Assembly: GCF_900456775.1 (NCBI RefSeq)
Contig: NZ_UAUL01000012.1
Location: 16,001-80,000 of the forward strand
Origin: Sarcina ventriculi
GTDB taxonomy: Bacteria > Bacillota > Clostridia > Clostridiales > Clostridiaceae
Direction of reading: 5' to 3'
DNA length: 64,000 nucleotides
This document shows positions 8,012 to 16,281 of this stretch, one piece after another. A program made the translations under genes and the position numbers. Under the pieces are notes generated by a model. That model saw only the letters and a program-made list of their open reading frames with translations. It did no database searches and had not been told where the DNA came from. Each line of letters begins with the position of its first letter. The first letter of the stretch is position 1.

Positions 8012-9148
8012 TTATTGTTTACATATTATATTTTGTAAATCATTTTTAAATTTATTTCTATTACCATTATATACTACAATACTAATTCCCATTTCTTTTG
8101 CTCTATTAATAACTATACTTTTAGATGGTTCCATGGTCGCCACTAAAATTTTTTTTACATTTGCTCCACCTAATTGATTAGCATATATATTTAATTCATT
8201 TAATGCAACTTCATCATATTTTTTTGAATCTTTACAAGATATACATATTAAAACAGAATCTTTAACTGCAACTACATCCAATTCATTTTTAATATTTTCC
8301 TTTTCTTTGCTCCAAAAAAACACTACACCACTCTTTACATCATCAATATTTTTTATTTCTTTTATTATAAGTTTTGTAAAAATTTCAAACCAAGTACCAC
8401 TTTTAAAAATAAAACCTTTTATATATTCATTTAAAAACTTAATTTCTATACAATCACCTTTTTGTGTATACGTTATTTGATTATTTTCCTCTAAAAAATG
8501 TATACACTTATTTATTAGAATTATCTCATCATTATTTAAATAAGTCGTATTTATCTCTAGCATTTCAGGATTAAAAGGATTATGAATAAATAAATTAGAA
8601 TCAGTAAGTCTTACTCTATATTTCTCCCAAGTTTCTAAATTATTAGCAATTATAAATGTCATTTTATTTATAATCTCTTCATTAAAAGAATTTTCAGAAT
8701 CTATTGCAATAGAACCTCCTATACTTTTTATAATTTCTTCTACATTGAGGTCATAAATATTTTCTTTTTTTATAGTTATATCATCCAAAGACATATTAAT
8801 TATTTGCTTATTTTTTATATCTAAAAATTTACAACAAATATTATTTTTTAACGATAATGTATAAAATATTAATACATCTAAAACATTTTCTGATGTTAAA
8901 TTAAATAAAGCATTGTTTTTTTTATATTTTAAAATTAAATTTTCTAATTCATCAATGCTCTTATTATCTATATTTTCTTTTAAAAAAGTACATGGTAAAT
9001 TGGTGTAATAATCTTCTATAGATTTTAAAATATCTAAGTCCTTATTTCTATATAAAAACAAAACACTTTTAGGCTTGTATTGATGAGTCAATAGAATTGA
9101 AGAATCATTATGGCAACTTATAAGATTTATAATTAATTCAAATTCCAT
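8012..9148 (-). CDS. Card1/Can2-like protein: CARF-like domain plus PD-(D/E)XK nuclease (DUF1887)
   Basis: The 378 residues match the size and layout of Card1. An N-terminal Rossmann-like CARF domain (about 1-145) starts with a beta strand ending in SCHNDSS and a strand KPKSVLFLY; a wHTH-like linker covers about 160-240; a C-terminal nuclease follows. Nuclease motifs are GTWFE (E255), NELDVV (D291) and CISCK (K306), the E...D...xxK order of PD-(D/E)XK enzymes, although the usual acidic residue before K is S304 here. In known relatives, cyclic oligoadenylate made by type III CRISPR Cas10 binds CARF and activates cleavage of single-stranded nucleic acid. Here the usual N-x-TGGTK ligand loop reads NLTSEN, and no cas gene or array is present. 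The family is fairly sure; activity and ligand are open. Confidence 0.78.
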   Translation of the reverse strand: MEFELIINLISCHNDSSILLTHQYKPKSVLFLYRNKDLDILKSIEDYYTNLPCTFLKENIDNKSIDELENLILKYKKNNALFNLTSENVLDVLIFYTLSLKNNICCKFLDIKNKQIINMSLDDITIKKENIYDLNVEEIIKSIGGSIAIDSENSFNEEIINKMTFIIANNLETWEKYRVRLTDSNLFIHNPFNPEMLEINTTYLNNDEIILINKCIHFLEENNQITYTQKGDCIEIKFLNEYIKGFIFKSGTWFEIFTKLIIKEIKNIDDVKSGVVFFWSKEKENIKNELDVVAVKDSVLICISCKDSKKYDEVALNELNIYANQLGGANVKKILVATMEPSKSIVINRAKEMGISIVVYNGNRNKFKNDLQNIICKQ

Positions 9149-9257
9149 AAAAATAAATACCTAACTTTCTTTTTTTATGTTATTTTTCCCTTGCAATTTA
9201 TTTATATTCATTTAATAAATAAGTTATAATTAAATGAATTATAAAGGAGGATAAATA

Positions 9258-9767
9258 ATGAAAAAACTATATATTATTATAAGTATTTTAATAGCAATAA
9301 TAATTATTATTGTAATTGGTATTCTTATAGCACTTAGGTCAAATCCTACTCTTGCATACCTACAAAATACCAATGAAACTATTATACAAGCTACTGATGC
9401 TTTAACTAATATGCAAAAAAATATATCTATAAATTCAAAAAATGACCTTATCTATAATCAGGGTGAAGCTTATGAATATGGCAAGCAATTTGAAAATATT
9501 TGGAATAATTATGATAAAAACAATAAAAATACCCCCAACATAAAAGACTATTATACTAAAACTAAAATAATAGAAACTCAAGAAAAACTTGCATATAATT
9601 TTCTAACAAATGGGGTAACACTATATTTAAACGGTAGCGCTAACAACGAAGCAACTGGAATATCTTGTATAAAAAAAGCTTATTCAATAATAAACACATT
9701 AAATAAAGATACTATTCCAAATACGACAAATGATTTTAAAGAAAAAATAAATAAAATACAAACTTAG
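9258..9767 (+). CDS. Hypothetical membrane-anchored protein
   Basis: The 169-residue protein starts with a Lys-Lys followed by a single Ile-rich membrane segment (residues 5-28), with no lipobox cysteine, so it is a probable single-pass protein with an extracellular domain. The domain is Asn/Lys/Thr-rich and mainly helical. The ribosome binding site AAAGGAGG is strong, and a hairpin with T-tract closes the gene. It is divergent from the CARF-nuclease gene and convergent with rsiV. I do not recognise the family. Confidence 0.75.
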   Translation: MKKLYIIISILIAIIIIIVIGILIALRSNPTLAYLQNTNETIIQATDALTNMQKNISINSKNDLIYNQGEAYEYGKQFENIWNNYDKNNKNTPNIKDYYTKTKIIETQEKLAYNFLTNGVTLYLNGSANNEATGISCIKKAYSIINTLNKDTIPNTTNDFKEKINKIQT

Positions 9768-9789
9768 TATTCCCAAGTTTGTATTTTTA
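9756..9789 (+). terminator. Terminator of the membrane-anchored hypothetical gene
   Basis: A 10-bp stem (ATACAAACTT/AAGTTTGTAT) overlaps the stop codon and is followed by a T-rich tract. It separates this gene from the convergent rsiV. Confidence 0.75.
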
Positions 9790-9796
9790 AATTTAC

Positions 9797-10630
9797 TTAT
9801 TTTATACTATTGATTACACTATTTGGTATAGTAAATTCTACTACCCCCATATATCCTGGAGCTACTTCATACTCATCAAAAGATATAACTATTTCACCAT
9901 TATTATTTATATAAAAGTTTTGATTTTTATCTATTTTTTCAAAATCACTATTATCAATGTTCTCATCATCTATAAAATATAATTTATTTTTATCATTTTT
10001 CATTTGTTCTCTCATTTGTTCTTTTATATTAGAAGAAATAACATCAACATAATTTGTACCTTCAAACAATCCTTCTAATGTTAATACACATTGCTTTTCT
10101 TTATCTATAGTGTAATATTTTACTGTATTATATCCTGAAGCTTCTACCTCTGATGTTTCTACCTTTATAGTAAGATACTTATCATTGTCAGTTATAATCT
10201 TAAAGTTGGAATTTATACTTATCTTTCCATTGCTATCAATTATTTTGTTATAAAGAGCCTTTCCATCTTCAATAAATTGATTATTCATAGAAAGTTGCAA
10301 ATCATTGTTTTTCAACCCTTGTATATTAGGTACATTAATATCTGCATTTTTATTTCCATCATTTACAGTGTAATTTTGAAAATTAATAACCTTAACTATT
10401 CCACCTACTACTGGTATACTTTCTAAATTCTCTGCAAATACTTGATTAGTGTTTATTCCTAAAGTTAACGCCATCGCAGCTGCTGTGGTTCCAATTCCTA
10501 ATCTCTTCATTATCATCATATTTTTATTTAATTTTTTTTCTCTTTCAAAGTTCCTTATAGTTTCATTTACTACTTGATCTAATCTATTTGGTATTCTTAT
10601 ATCTTCATATTTTTCTTTCATATTTTTCAT
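9797..10630 (-). CDS. rsiV: RsiV-like anti-sigma factor with DUF3298 domain
   Basis: The 277-residue protein has a short cytoplasmic N-terminus that would bind the sigma factor, one membrane segment (about 45-66, LGIGTTAAAMALTLGI) and an extracellular region ending in a DUF3298/RsiV-type domain. In Bacillus and Clostridioides relatives, RsiV binds lysozyme directly and is then cleaved by signal peptidase and RasP, releasing SigV. It follows the ECF sigma gene by 10 bp, as in sigV-rsiV operons, with AGGAGG upstream. The lysozyme-sensing role is inferred from the family. No oatA or pgdA target gene lies next to it. Confidence 0.82.
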   Translation of the reverse strand: MKNMKEKYEDIRIPNRLDQVVNETIRNFEREKKLNKNMMIMKRLGIGTTAAAMALTLGINTNQVFAENLESIPVVGGIVKVINFQNYTVNDGNKNADINVPNIQGLKNNDLQLSMNNQFIEDGKALYNKIIDSNGKISINSNFKIITDNDKYLTIKVETSEVEASGYNTVKYYTIDKEKQCVLTLEGLFEGTNYVDVISSNIKEQMREQMKNDKNKLYFIDDENIDNSDFEKIDKNQNFYINNNGEIVISFDEYEVAPGYMGVVEFTIPNSVINSIK

Positions 10631-10640
10631 AATTTACCTC

Positions 10641-11144
10641 CTAAAATTGCATTTGTATATTTAATTTCTTAATAGCAGAATATAATCTTGTTTTTATGGT
10701 ATTAATATTTTCATCTAACACCTCTGCAATTTCCTCAATTTTCATATCCTCAAAGTATCTAAGTATTACCACAGTTTTATATTTTTCTGGAAGCTTATCC
10801 AATGCATCCTCTAAATCGAAATCCTTGTATATATCATTTGAACTAATATTGTTAAAATAAACATCATCATCAACATAAACATATTTTTTATTATCTCTTA
10901 TAAAATCTATGGAACATCTTAAAAGTATTCTATAAAACCATCCTTTAAAATTTTCTATTTCACCTATAGAATCAATAGATTTTAATCCTTTATATATAGC
11001 ATCTTGAACTATATCTAATGCATCATTTTCATTTTTAACGTAGCTATATGCAATCCTATAAAAAGTTTCTTTATTTTCAATAATATAGGCTTTAAACTCA
11101 TTCTCTAAATTTTTCTTTTTAGCTTTAAATTTAAAAACATTCAT
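10641..11144 (-). CDS. sigV: ECF RNA polymerase sigma factor, SigV-like
   Basis: The 167 residues carry sigma-70 region 2 (about 18-85; RIAYSYVKNENDALDIVQDA and FKGWFYRILLR) and region 4 (about 110-160; LPEKYKTVVILRYFEDMKIEEIAEVL), with no regions 1 or 3, which is the ECF layout. The paired downstream gene is RsiV-like, which points to the SigV group for lysozyme/envelope stress. The G-rich site GAGGGGG lies 14 bp from ATG, longer than usual, and no nearer start is seen. Two candidate ECF promoters upstream suggest autoregulation. Confidence 0.87.
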   Translation of the reverse strand: MNVFKFKAKKKNLENEFKAYIIENKETFYRIAYSYVKNENDALDIVQDAIYKGLKSIDSIGEIENFKGWFYRILLRCSIDFIRDNKKYVYVDDDVYFNNISSNDIYKDFDLEDALDKLPEKYKTVVILRYFEDMKIEEIAEVLDENINTIKTRLYSAIKKLNIQMQF

Positions 11145-11246
11145 AACTACTAACTATACCCCCTCACATATTAATCTTTTGAATTATCATATATAAAATC
11201 AATTTTATCTTGTATCCTTTACTCTATTTAATTCTTACATTTATAA

Positions 11247-11272
11247 GACGATTTATTATAATAAAAAGTTTT
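11247..11272 (-). promoter_or_regulatory. Candidate ECF promoter P1 of sigV-rsiV
   Basis: On the minus strand, AAAAC (11272-11268) followed by TTTTTAT lies exactly 17 nt before CGTC (11250-11247), then TTAT. This matches the AAC / CGTC core of SigV-class promoters. It is about 100 bp upstream of the sigV start. Confidence 0.62.
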
Positions 11273-11335
11273 AAAATTTTATATTTTTTATATTAGTAAA
11301 TTAAAGAAATCTTTAAATATTAACTATACTAATAA

Positions 11336-11361
11336 GACGCTGAAAACTTATAAAAAGTTTT
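11336..11361 (-). promoter_or_regulatory. Candidate ECF promoter P2 of sigV-rsiV
   Basis: This is a second copy of the same element: AAAAC (11361-11357) with TTTTTAT, 17 nt, then CGTC (11339-11336) and TTAT. The bases matching P1 are the two promoter boxes, while the spacers differ. It is about 190 bp from sigV, right after a terminator hairpin. Confidence 0.6.
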
Positions 11362-11379
11362 TATTTTTTATAAAAAAAA

Positions 11380-11409
11380 TAAGAGCAATATATTTAATAA
11401 TTGCTCTTA
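11380..11409 (-). terminator. Hairpin with T-tract between tRNA-Arg(ACG) and sigV promoters
   Basis: The stem TAAGAGCAAT/ATTGCTCTTA is followed on the minus strand by eight T. It is a second terminator behind the tRNA and insulates the sigV promoter region. Confidence 0.75.
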
Positions 11410-11446
11410 TAGTTATGTATAAAATACTTTTTTATTTTATATGCAA

Positions 11447-11482
11447 AAAAGTCTAATCTTCAATAATGAAAATTAGACTTTT
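11447..11482 (-). terminator. Terminator of tRNA-Arg(ACG)
   Basis: The 11-bp stem AAAAGTCTAAT/ATTAGACTTTT has a T-run on the minus strand, immediately downstream of the tRNA. Confidence 0.8.
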
Positions 11483-11489
11483 AAAATAT

Positions 11490-11566
11490 TGGTGCGGCGG
11501 AGAGGATTCGAACCCCCGACCAATCGGTTCGTAGCCGACTACTCTATCCAGCTGAGCTACCACCGC
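11490..11566 (-). tRNA. tRNA-Arg (anticodon ACG)
   Basis: A 77-nt cloverleaf with GCGGTGG/CCGCCGC-type acceptor, anticodon loop CTACGAA, GTTCGAATC T-loop and encoded CCA. A34 is the substrate of TadA, also encoded here, giving inosine that reads CGU, CGC and CGA. Confidence 0.96.
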
Positions 11567-11714
11567 ATATCAATATTATAATATCATAATTATTAAAATA
11601 AATCAATAAATACTGAGTTTTTAACAAAAAAAGTTAATTACATATATAGATAAAATATATTGTAAAACAACATTGTTCTACTTAAATTAAAACTATTTTA
11701 TTCCTAATAAAAAT

Positions 11715-11755
11715 ATTTAAAATCAACATTGTCTAAAACAATATTGATTTTAAAT
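11715..11755 (-). terminator. Terminator-like hairpin downstream of pepT
   Basis: The 18-nt arms 11715-11732 and 11738-11755 pair with one mismatch. They lie about 80 bp past the pepT stop in an otherwise featureless AT-rich stretch (11567-11835). The following T-tract is interrupted. Confidence 0.6.
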
Positions 11756-11835
11756 AAAAATACAAAATATCTATTTAATATAATATTACTTTTTACACCT
11801 AAAATAAAATTATTTTAATAAAACATTATTTTTAG

Positions 11836-13056
11836 TTATAGATTATTATTCTCTTTTACTATATTTAAAATTACATCTACTGCTTTCCTCATAGATTCTA
11901 CAGGTATATATTCATATTTTCCATGAAAATTTTCTCCTCCTGTAAATATATTAGGAGTTGGAAGACCCATAAAAGATAATCTTGCTCCATCTGTGCCACC
12001 TCTTATAGGTTTCACAAGTGGAGTTACATTAGCACTTTCCATAGCTTTTTTAGCCATATCCACAATATACATTACAGGTTCAACCTTTTCTTTCATGTTT
12101 TTATAGCTATCTTTTATTTCAACGGTTACACGATTTTCTCCATATTTTTTATTTAATTCTTTTTCTATTTCTACAAATCTTTCTTTTCTGCTTTCATAAG
12201 TATCTTCAAAGAAATCTCTAATTATAAATACTAATTTTGTTTCTTCAACTTCACCACTCATTGATATAAGATGTGAAAAGCCCTCATATTTTTCTGTTTT
12301 TTCAGGTACTTCATCTAAAGGAAGTTTGGAAATAAACTCATGCGCTAACATCATTGAATTAACCATCTTTCCTTTTGCATAACCAGGATGTACATTAGTT
12401 CCTTTTATTAAAACAGTAGCAGTTGCTGCATTAAAATTTTCATACTCTAATTCTCCAATATGTCCACCATCTAATGTATAAGCAAAATCTGCTCCAAAAC
12501 CTTCTACATCAAAATGGTCAGCCCCTTCTCCAATCTCTTCATCTGGTGTAAATGCTATTTTTATATCACCATGCTTTATTTCTGGATGATTAATTAAATA
12601 TTCTACCGCTGTCATAATTTCAGAAACCCCAGCTTTATCGTCAGCTCCTAAAAGCGTTGTTCCATCAGTTGTTATTAAAGTTTGACCTATATATCCTTTA
12701 AGTTCTGGCGAAAACTCCGGTGATAAAATAACACTATCATTTAACTTTATATCTTTCCCATCATAATTTTCCACTATTTTAGGGTTAACATATTTACCAT
12801 CCATATCTGGAGCTGTATCCATATGTGCTATAAAACCTATTGTAGGAACCTTTTTGTCTAAGTTCCCCTCTAATGTAGCATAAATATATCCATCATTACT
12901 TATCTTAACATCTGATAATCCTAAATTTTTTAATTCACTAGCTAATACTTTTCCAAATTCTAATTGACCTTTAGTGCTTGGAGTAACCTTAGTTGTTTCA
13001 TCAGATTTAGTATCTATTTTTATATATTCTAAAAATCTTTCCTCAACTTTTTTCAT
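11836..13056 (-). CDS. pepT: Peptidase T (tripeptide aminopeptidase)
   Basis: A 406-residue M20B zinc metallopeptidase that removes the N-terminal residue from tripeptides in the cytoplasm. Metal and catalytic residues are visible: H78 and D80 in AHMDTAPDMDG, D140 in LLGADDKAG, and E173-E174 in PDEEIGEG. The C-terminal RGGTDGARLS and TPNIFTGGENFHG motifs supply the remaining ligands. The length matches PepT. The start codon has an AAGGTGGTG-type site upstream. It is monocistronic and divergent from the L,D-transpeptidase gene. Confidence 0.96.
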   Translation of the reverse strand: MKKVEERFLEYIKIDTKSDETTKVTPSTKGQLEFGKVLASELKNLGLSDVKISNDGYIYATLEGNLDKKVPTIGFIAHMDTAPDMDGKYVNPKIVENYDGKDIKLNDSVILSPEFSPELKGYIGQTLITTDGTTLLGADDKAGVSEIMTAVEYLINHPEIKHGDIKIAFTPDEEIGEGADHFDVEGFGADFAYTLDGGHIGELEYENFNAATATVLIKGTNVHPGYAKGKMVNSMMLAHEFISKLPLDEVPEKTEKYEGFSHLISMSGEVEETKLVFIIRDFFEDTYESRKERFVEIEKELNKKYGENRVTVEIKDSYKNMKEKVEPVMYIVDMAKKAMESANVTPLVKPIRGGTDGARLSFMGLPTPNIFTGGENFHGKYEYIPVESMRKAVDVILNIVKENNNL

Positions 13057-13212
13057 AAAAACACCACCTTAAATTCTTAAATTTAATTTGTCATTAATTG
13101 CATAAACTTATTATACATTACTAATGATTATTTTAAAACTAAACTTATTGTTTAAACAGTTATTTTTTGGAAATAATTTAAAATAATTATTAATAAAAGG
13201 AGATTTGTTTTT

Positions 13213-14373
13213 ATGAATAAAAATAAAAAAATAAAAACTTATATATTAATAAGTATAAATCTTACAATTTTATATTTACTAGTGTGTTTTTTATTTTATA
13301 AAAATAACTTAAATAAGTTTAAGGAATACATAAATTCTGAAAATTATATAGAAGCTAATAATATTTTAACTAATAAACATTTAAACTTAATAAATACTTT
13401 AAAATTAAAAAATACATGCAATGACATATTAAATGAACATTTAGATCAGTTAAACAATAATTATTTATCAAACAACATATCTCAAGAAAGTTTACTTTTA
13501 AAATTAACAACATTAGAAAATCTTAACTTAAACACAACTCAAACTACAACAATAAAAAAAAATCTTCCTTTAATTTCTTCATCAAACGAAGCATATTCAA
13601 AGGCAGTATCTTTATTTAATGATAAAAATTATGAAGAATCTTTAAATTCTTTTAATGAAATAAGTTCTTTTTATCCTAATTATAGTGAAATTTTAGATTA
13701 TAAAAAACAATGTATAGATGTTTTAAAATCAGAAATTTTTAATAAAGTAAACAATCTAATAGAAAATAATGCGTTTTCTGAAGCTATAACCATCATAGAA
13801 GACTCTCTAAAAAAACTAGATTACAATATAGAACTGCTTAACAAATTAGAAGAAATAAAAAAACTTAGAATGAATTATCTAGAAGAATATAGTGAAGATA
13901 GCATAAACAGTAATGCAAATTCAGCCCAAGCAATGTCTTCCTTTTACAATAAATTAGACTCATCAACAATAAATACCTTCGATATAGATAGTAAAACAGA
14001 TAAATTAGTCTTTGTTAACATCAGTGAACAAAAAACCTATATATACACGGGAAATTCAAACAATTGGCAATTAGAAAAGGAATTTGTTTGTTCTACTGGA
14101 ATTGAAAATAAAGAAACACCAATTGGAATATTTGAAGTTCAAACTAGAGCACCTTGGTTTTTCGCATCTAAATATGGTCAAGGAGGTAAATATTATGTGC
14201 AATTTATGGGAAACTATTTATTTCATTCTATCCCATTTGCAGAAGACCAAGAAACTATTTTAGATGAAACATTAGGAGAACCAGCTTCACATGGTTGTAT
14301 AAGACTTGATACCGAGGATGCTAAATGGCTATATGATAATGTTTTAGATGGAAGCAAAATAATAATCTATTAA
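13213..14373 (+). CDS. L,D-transpeptidase (YkuD domain), membrane anchored
   Basis: The 386-residue protein has a single N-terminal membrane anchor (about 9-29), a long helical, TPR-like region (about 35-225) and a C-terminal YkuD domain (about 262-386). The catalytic motif is present, with SHGCIRL and nucleophile C362. Family members make 3-3 peptidoglycan cross-links or attach proteins to the wall outside the membrane. The start ATG follows AAAGGAGA. A strong hairpin terminator follows the stop. The tetratricopeptide-like stalk may mediate protein contacts, but this is inference. Confidence 0.9.
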   Translation: MNKNKKIKTYILISINLTILYLLVCFLFYKNNLNKFKEYINSENYIEANNILTNKHLNLINTLKLKNTCNDILNEHLDQLNNNYLSNNISQESLLLKLTTLENLNLNTTQTTTIKKNLPLISSSNEAYSKAVSLFNDKNYEESLNSFNEISSFYPNYSEILDYKKQCIDVLKSEIFNKVNNLIENNAFSEAITIIEDSLKKLDYNIELLNKLEEIKKLRMNYLEEYSEDSINSNANSAQAMSSFYNKLDSSTINTFDIDSKTDKLVFVNISEQKTYIYTGNSNNWQLEKEFVCSTGIENKETPIGIFEVQTRAPWFFASKYGQGGKYYVQFMGNYLFHSIPFAEDQETILDETLGEPASHGCIRLDTEDAKWLYDNVLDGSKIIIY

Positions 14374-14398
14374 TTTTAAATTACTACAAATAAATTTT

Positions 14399-14433
14399 AA
14401 AAGGTATTATTAAGTTTTAATAATACCTTTTTT
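14399..14433 (+). terminator. Terminator of the L,D-transpeptidase gene
   Basis: A perfect 15-bp stem with a 3-nt loop and a run of T. A-rich flanks also allow use from the opposing etfA side. Confidence 0.88.
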
Positions 14434-14455
14434 CCACTCAATCTATATACTTTAA

Positions 14456-15463
14456 TTATTTTCCTTCTTTTATAGCATTAACTTCTGCTATCATTTGAGG
14501 AATAACTTTAACTATATCTCCAACTATTCCATAGTCCGCAATCTTCATAATAGGTGCTGACTCATCTTTATTTACAGCTATAATTAAATCTGAATCCTGC
14601 ATACCAGCAACATGTTGTATTGCTCCTGATATACCACAAGCTATATATATATTAGGTCTTACTGTTTTACCAGTTTGTCCAACTTGATACGCCTTATCTA
14701 ACCATCCTTTATCTACTGCAGCTCTTGATGCTGCAACTACTCCGCCTAATGCTTCAGCAAGTTCATAAAGTAATTTGAAATTTTCTTGTGAACCCATTCC
14801 TCTTCCACCAGCTACTATAAAATTAGCTTCAGAAATATCAACTATTTCTTTATTTTCCTTAACAATTTCTAAAACTTTAGTTCTTATATCCTCAGAAGAT
14901 AAATTAACTTGAATCTCTTCAACTCCGCCTTCTTTTTCCTCTTCTTCAAGCTTTTCAAAAACACCTGGTCTTACTGTTGCCATTTGCGGTCTATGATCAG
15001 GACAAACTATTGTAGCCATTAAATTTCCACCAAAAGCAGGTCTTGTGGCAAGTAAATTTCCATTTGTAATATCTACATCTAAAGAAGTACAGTCAGCTGT
15101 AAGTCCAGTTTCTAATCTTGCAGCAACTCTAGGTCCTAAATCTCTTCCTATAAATGTTGCTCCTATAAATAATATTCCTGGTTTTCTTTTATTTACTAAA
15201 TCACAAATAACTTTAGTATATCCATCTGTTGTATAATGCTCTAACTCTTTATTGTCAACAACTAAAACTTCATCAGCACCATGATTTCTTAAACCTTTGC
15301 CCAAATCCTTTATTCCACTGCCCAGTAATAATGCTGTTAATTTAATACCTAACTTATCAGCAATTTTTCTTCCTTCTCCTAATAATTCTAGAGAAACTTT
15401 TTCTAAGTGACCTTCCCTTTGCTCTGCAAACACCCATACTCCATTGTAATCTGCTATATTCAT
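14456..15463 (-). CDS. etfA: Electron transfer flavoprotein alpha subunit
   Basis: The 335-residue protein has an N-terminal Rossmann-like ETF domain and a C-terminal FAD domain with the diagnostic GGRGMGSQENF and VAASRAAVDKGW motifs. It pairs with EtfB and butyryl-CoA dehydrogenase. In clostridia the Bcd-EtfAB complex bifurcates electrons, reducing crotonyl-CoA and ferredoxin with NADH. It is the last gene of hbd-thl-crt-bcd-etfB-etfA, 19 bp after etfB, and has a good AGGAGG site. Confidence 0.96.
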   Translation of the reverse strand: MNIADYNGVWVFAEQREGHLEKVSLELLGEGRKIADKLGIKLTALLLGSGIKDLGKGLRNHGADEVLVVDNKELEHYTTDGYTKVICDLVNKRKPGILFIGATFIGRDLGPRVAARLETGLTADCTSLDVDITNGNLLATRPAFGGNLMATIVCPDHRPQMATVRPGVFEKLEEEEKEGGVEEIQVNLSSEDIRTKVLEIVKENKEIVDISEANFIVAGGRGMGSQENFKLLYELAEALGGVVAASRAAVDKGWLDKAYQVGQTGKTVRPNIYIACGISGAIQHVAGMQDSDLIIAVNKDESAPIMKIADYGIVGDIVKVIPQMIAEVNAIKEGK

Positions 15464-15482
15464 TACTTTTCTCCTCCTAATC

Positions 15483-16262
15483 TTAGATGTAATGTTTTTC
15501 TTTTAATTTGCCAAATACATAACTTACTGCTTCCTGTGCTGGCTTATTAACTATTTCTCCAACCCCTTTAGCTTCTTTAGTCATTGATTTTTTAACCTTT
15601 GTTGGAGATCCTTTAAGTCCCAATTCTGCCTTATCAACATCTATATCATCAGCTGTCCATATAGTTACTTCTTTATCTACCTTTCCAAATATATTTCTAA
15701 CATTCATATATCTTGGCTCATTTAATTCTTTTATAGCAGTCAAAAGAACTGGTTGCTTAACTTCTAATAATTCATATCCATTTTCTAAAGCTCTGTTTAT
15801 TATTAAACTATCATCCTTTACTTCAATACCTTGAACATAAGTTACTTGTGGTATATTTAAATGCTCAGCTATTTCTGGACCAACTTGAGCTGTATCTCCA
15901 TCAATCGCTTGTCTACCAGCAAATATTATGTCATAATTTAATTTTCTTATAGCTCCAGCTAAAGTTTTTGATGTTGCTAAAGTATCAGATCCTGCAAATG
16001 CTCTATCAGATATTAAAATGGCTTCATCCGCTCCCATACATAATGCTTCTCTTAAGGCATTTTGTGCTTGAAGAGGTCCCATACTAACTACTGTTATATG
16101 AGCTCCATGCCTATCCTTTATTTCAAGTGCTGCTTCTAAAGCATGCTTGTCTTCTGGATTTATAATTGATGGAACACCATCTCTTATAAGTGTTCCTGTT
16201 TTTGGATCTATTTTAACTGCTGTGGTGTCTGGTACTTGTTTTAAACAAACTACTATATTCAT
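15483..16262 (-). CDS. etfB: Electron transfer flavoprotein beta subunit
   Basis: The 259 residues begin NIVVCLKQVPDT, the standard EtfB start, and contain the FAGRQAIDGDTAQVGPEIAE signature of the beta subunit. It forms the heterodimer with EtfA. In bifurcating clostridial ETFs this subunit carries the FAD that receives electrons from NADH. It sits 19 bp downstream of bcd and 19 bp upstream of etfA with AAGGAGG before the ATG, which is consistent with tight cotranscription. Confidence 0.96.
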   Translation of the reverse strand: MNIVVCLKQVPDTTAVKIDPKTGTLIRDGVPSIINPEDKHALEAALEIKDRHGAHITVVSMGPLQAQNALREALCMGADEAILISDRAFAGSDTLATSKTLAGAIRKLNYDIIFAGRQAIDGDTAQVGPEIAEHLNIPQVTYVQGIEVKDDSLIINRALENGYELLEVKQPVLLTAIKELNEPRYMNVRNIFGKVDKEVTIWTADDIDVDKAELGLKGSPTKVKKSMTKEAKGVGEIVNKPAQEAVSYVFGKLKEKHYI

Positions 16263-16281
16263 ATCTAATGTCCTCCTTAAA

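Noticed and set aside
8012..9148. The CARF-nuclease as evidence of a type III CRISPR locus in this window
   Set aside because: No cas10, csm/cmr, cas6 or repeat-spacer array is visible on either side; only the solitary gene is supported.
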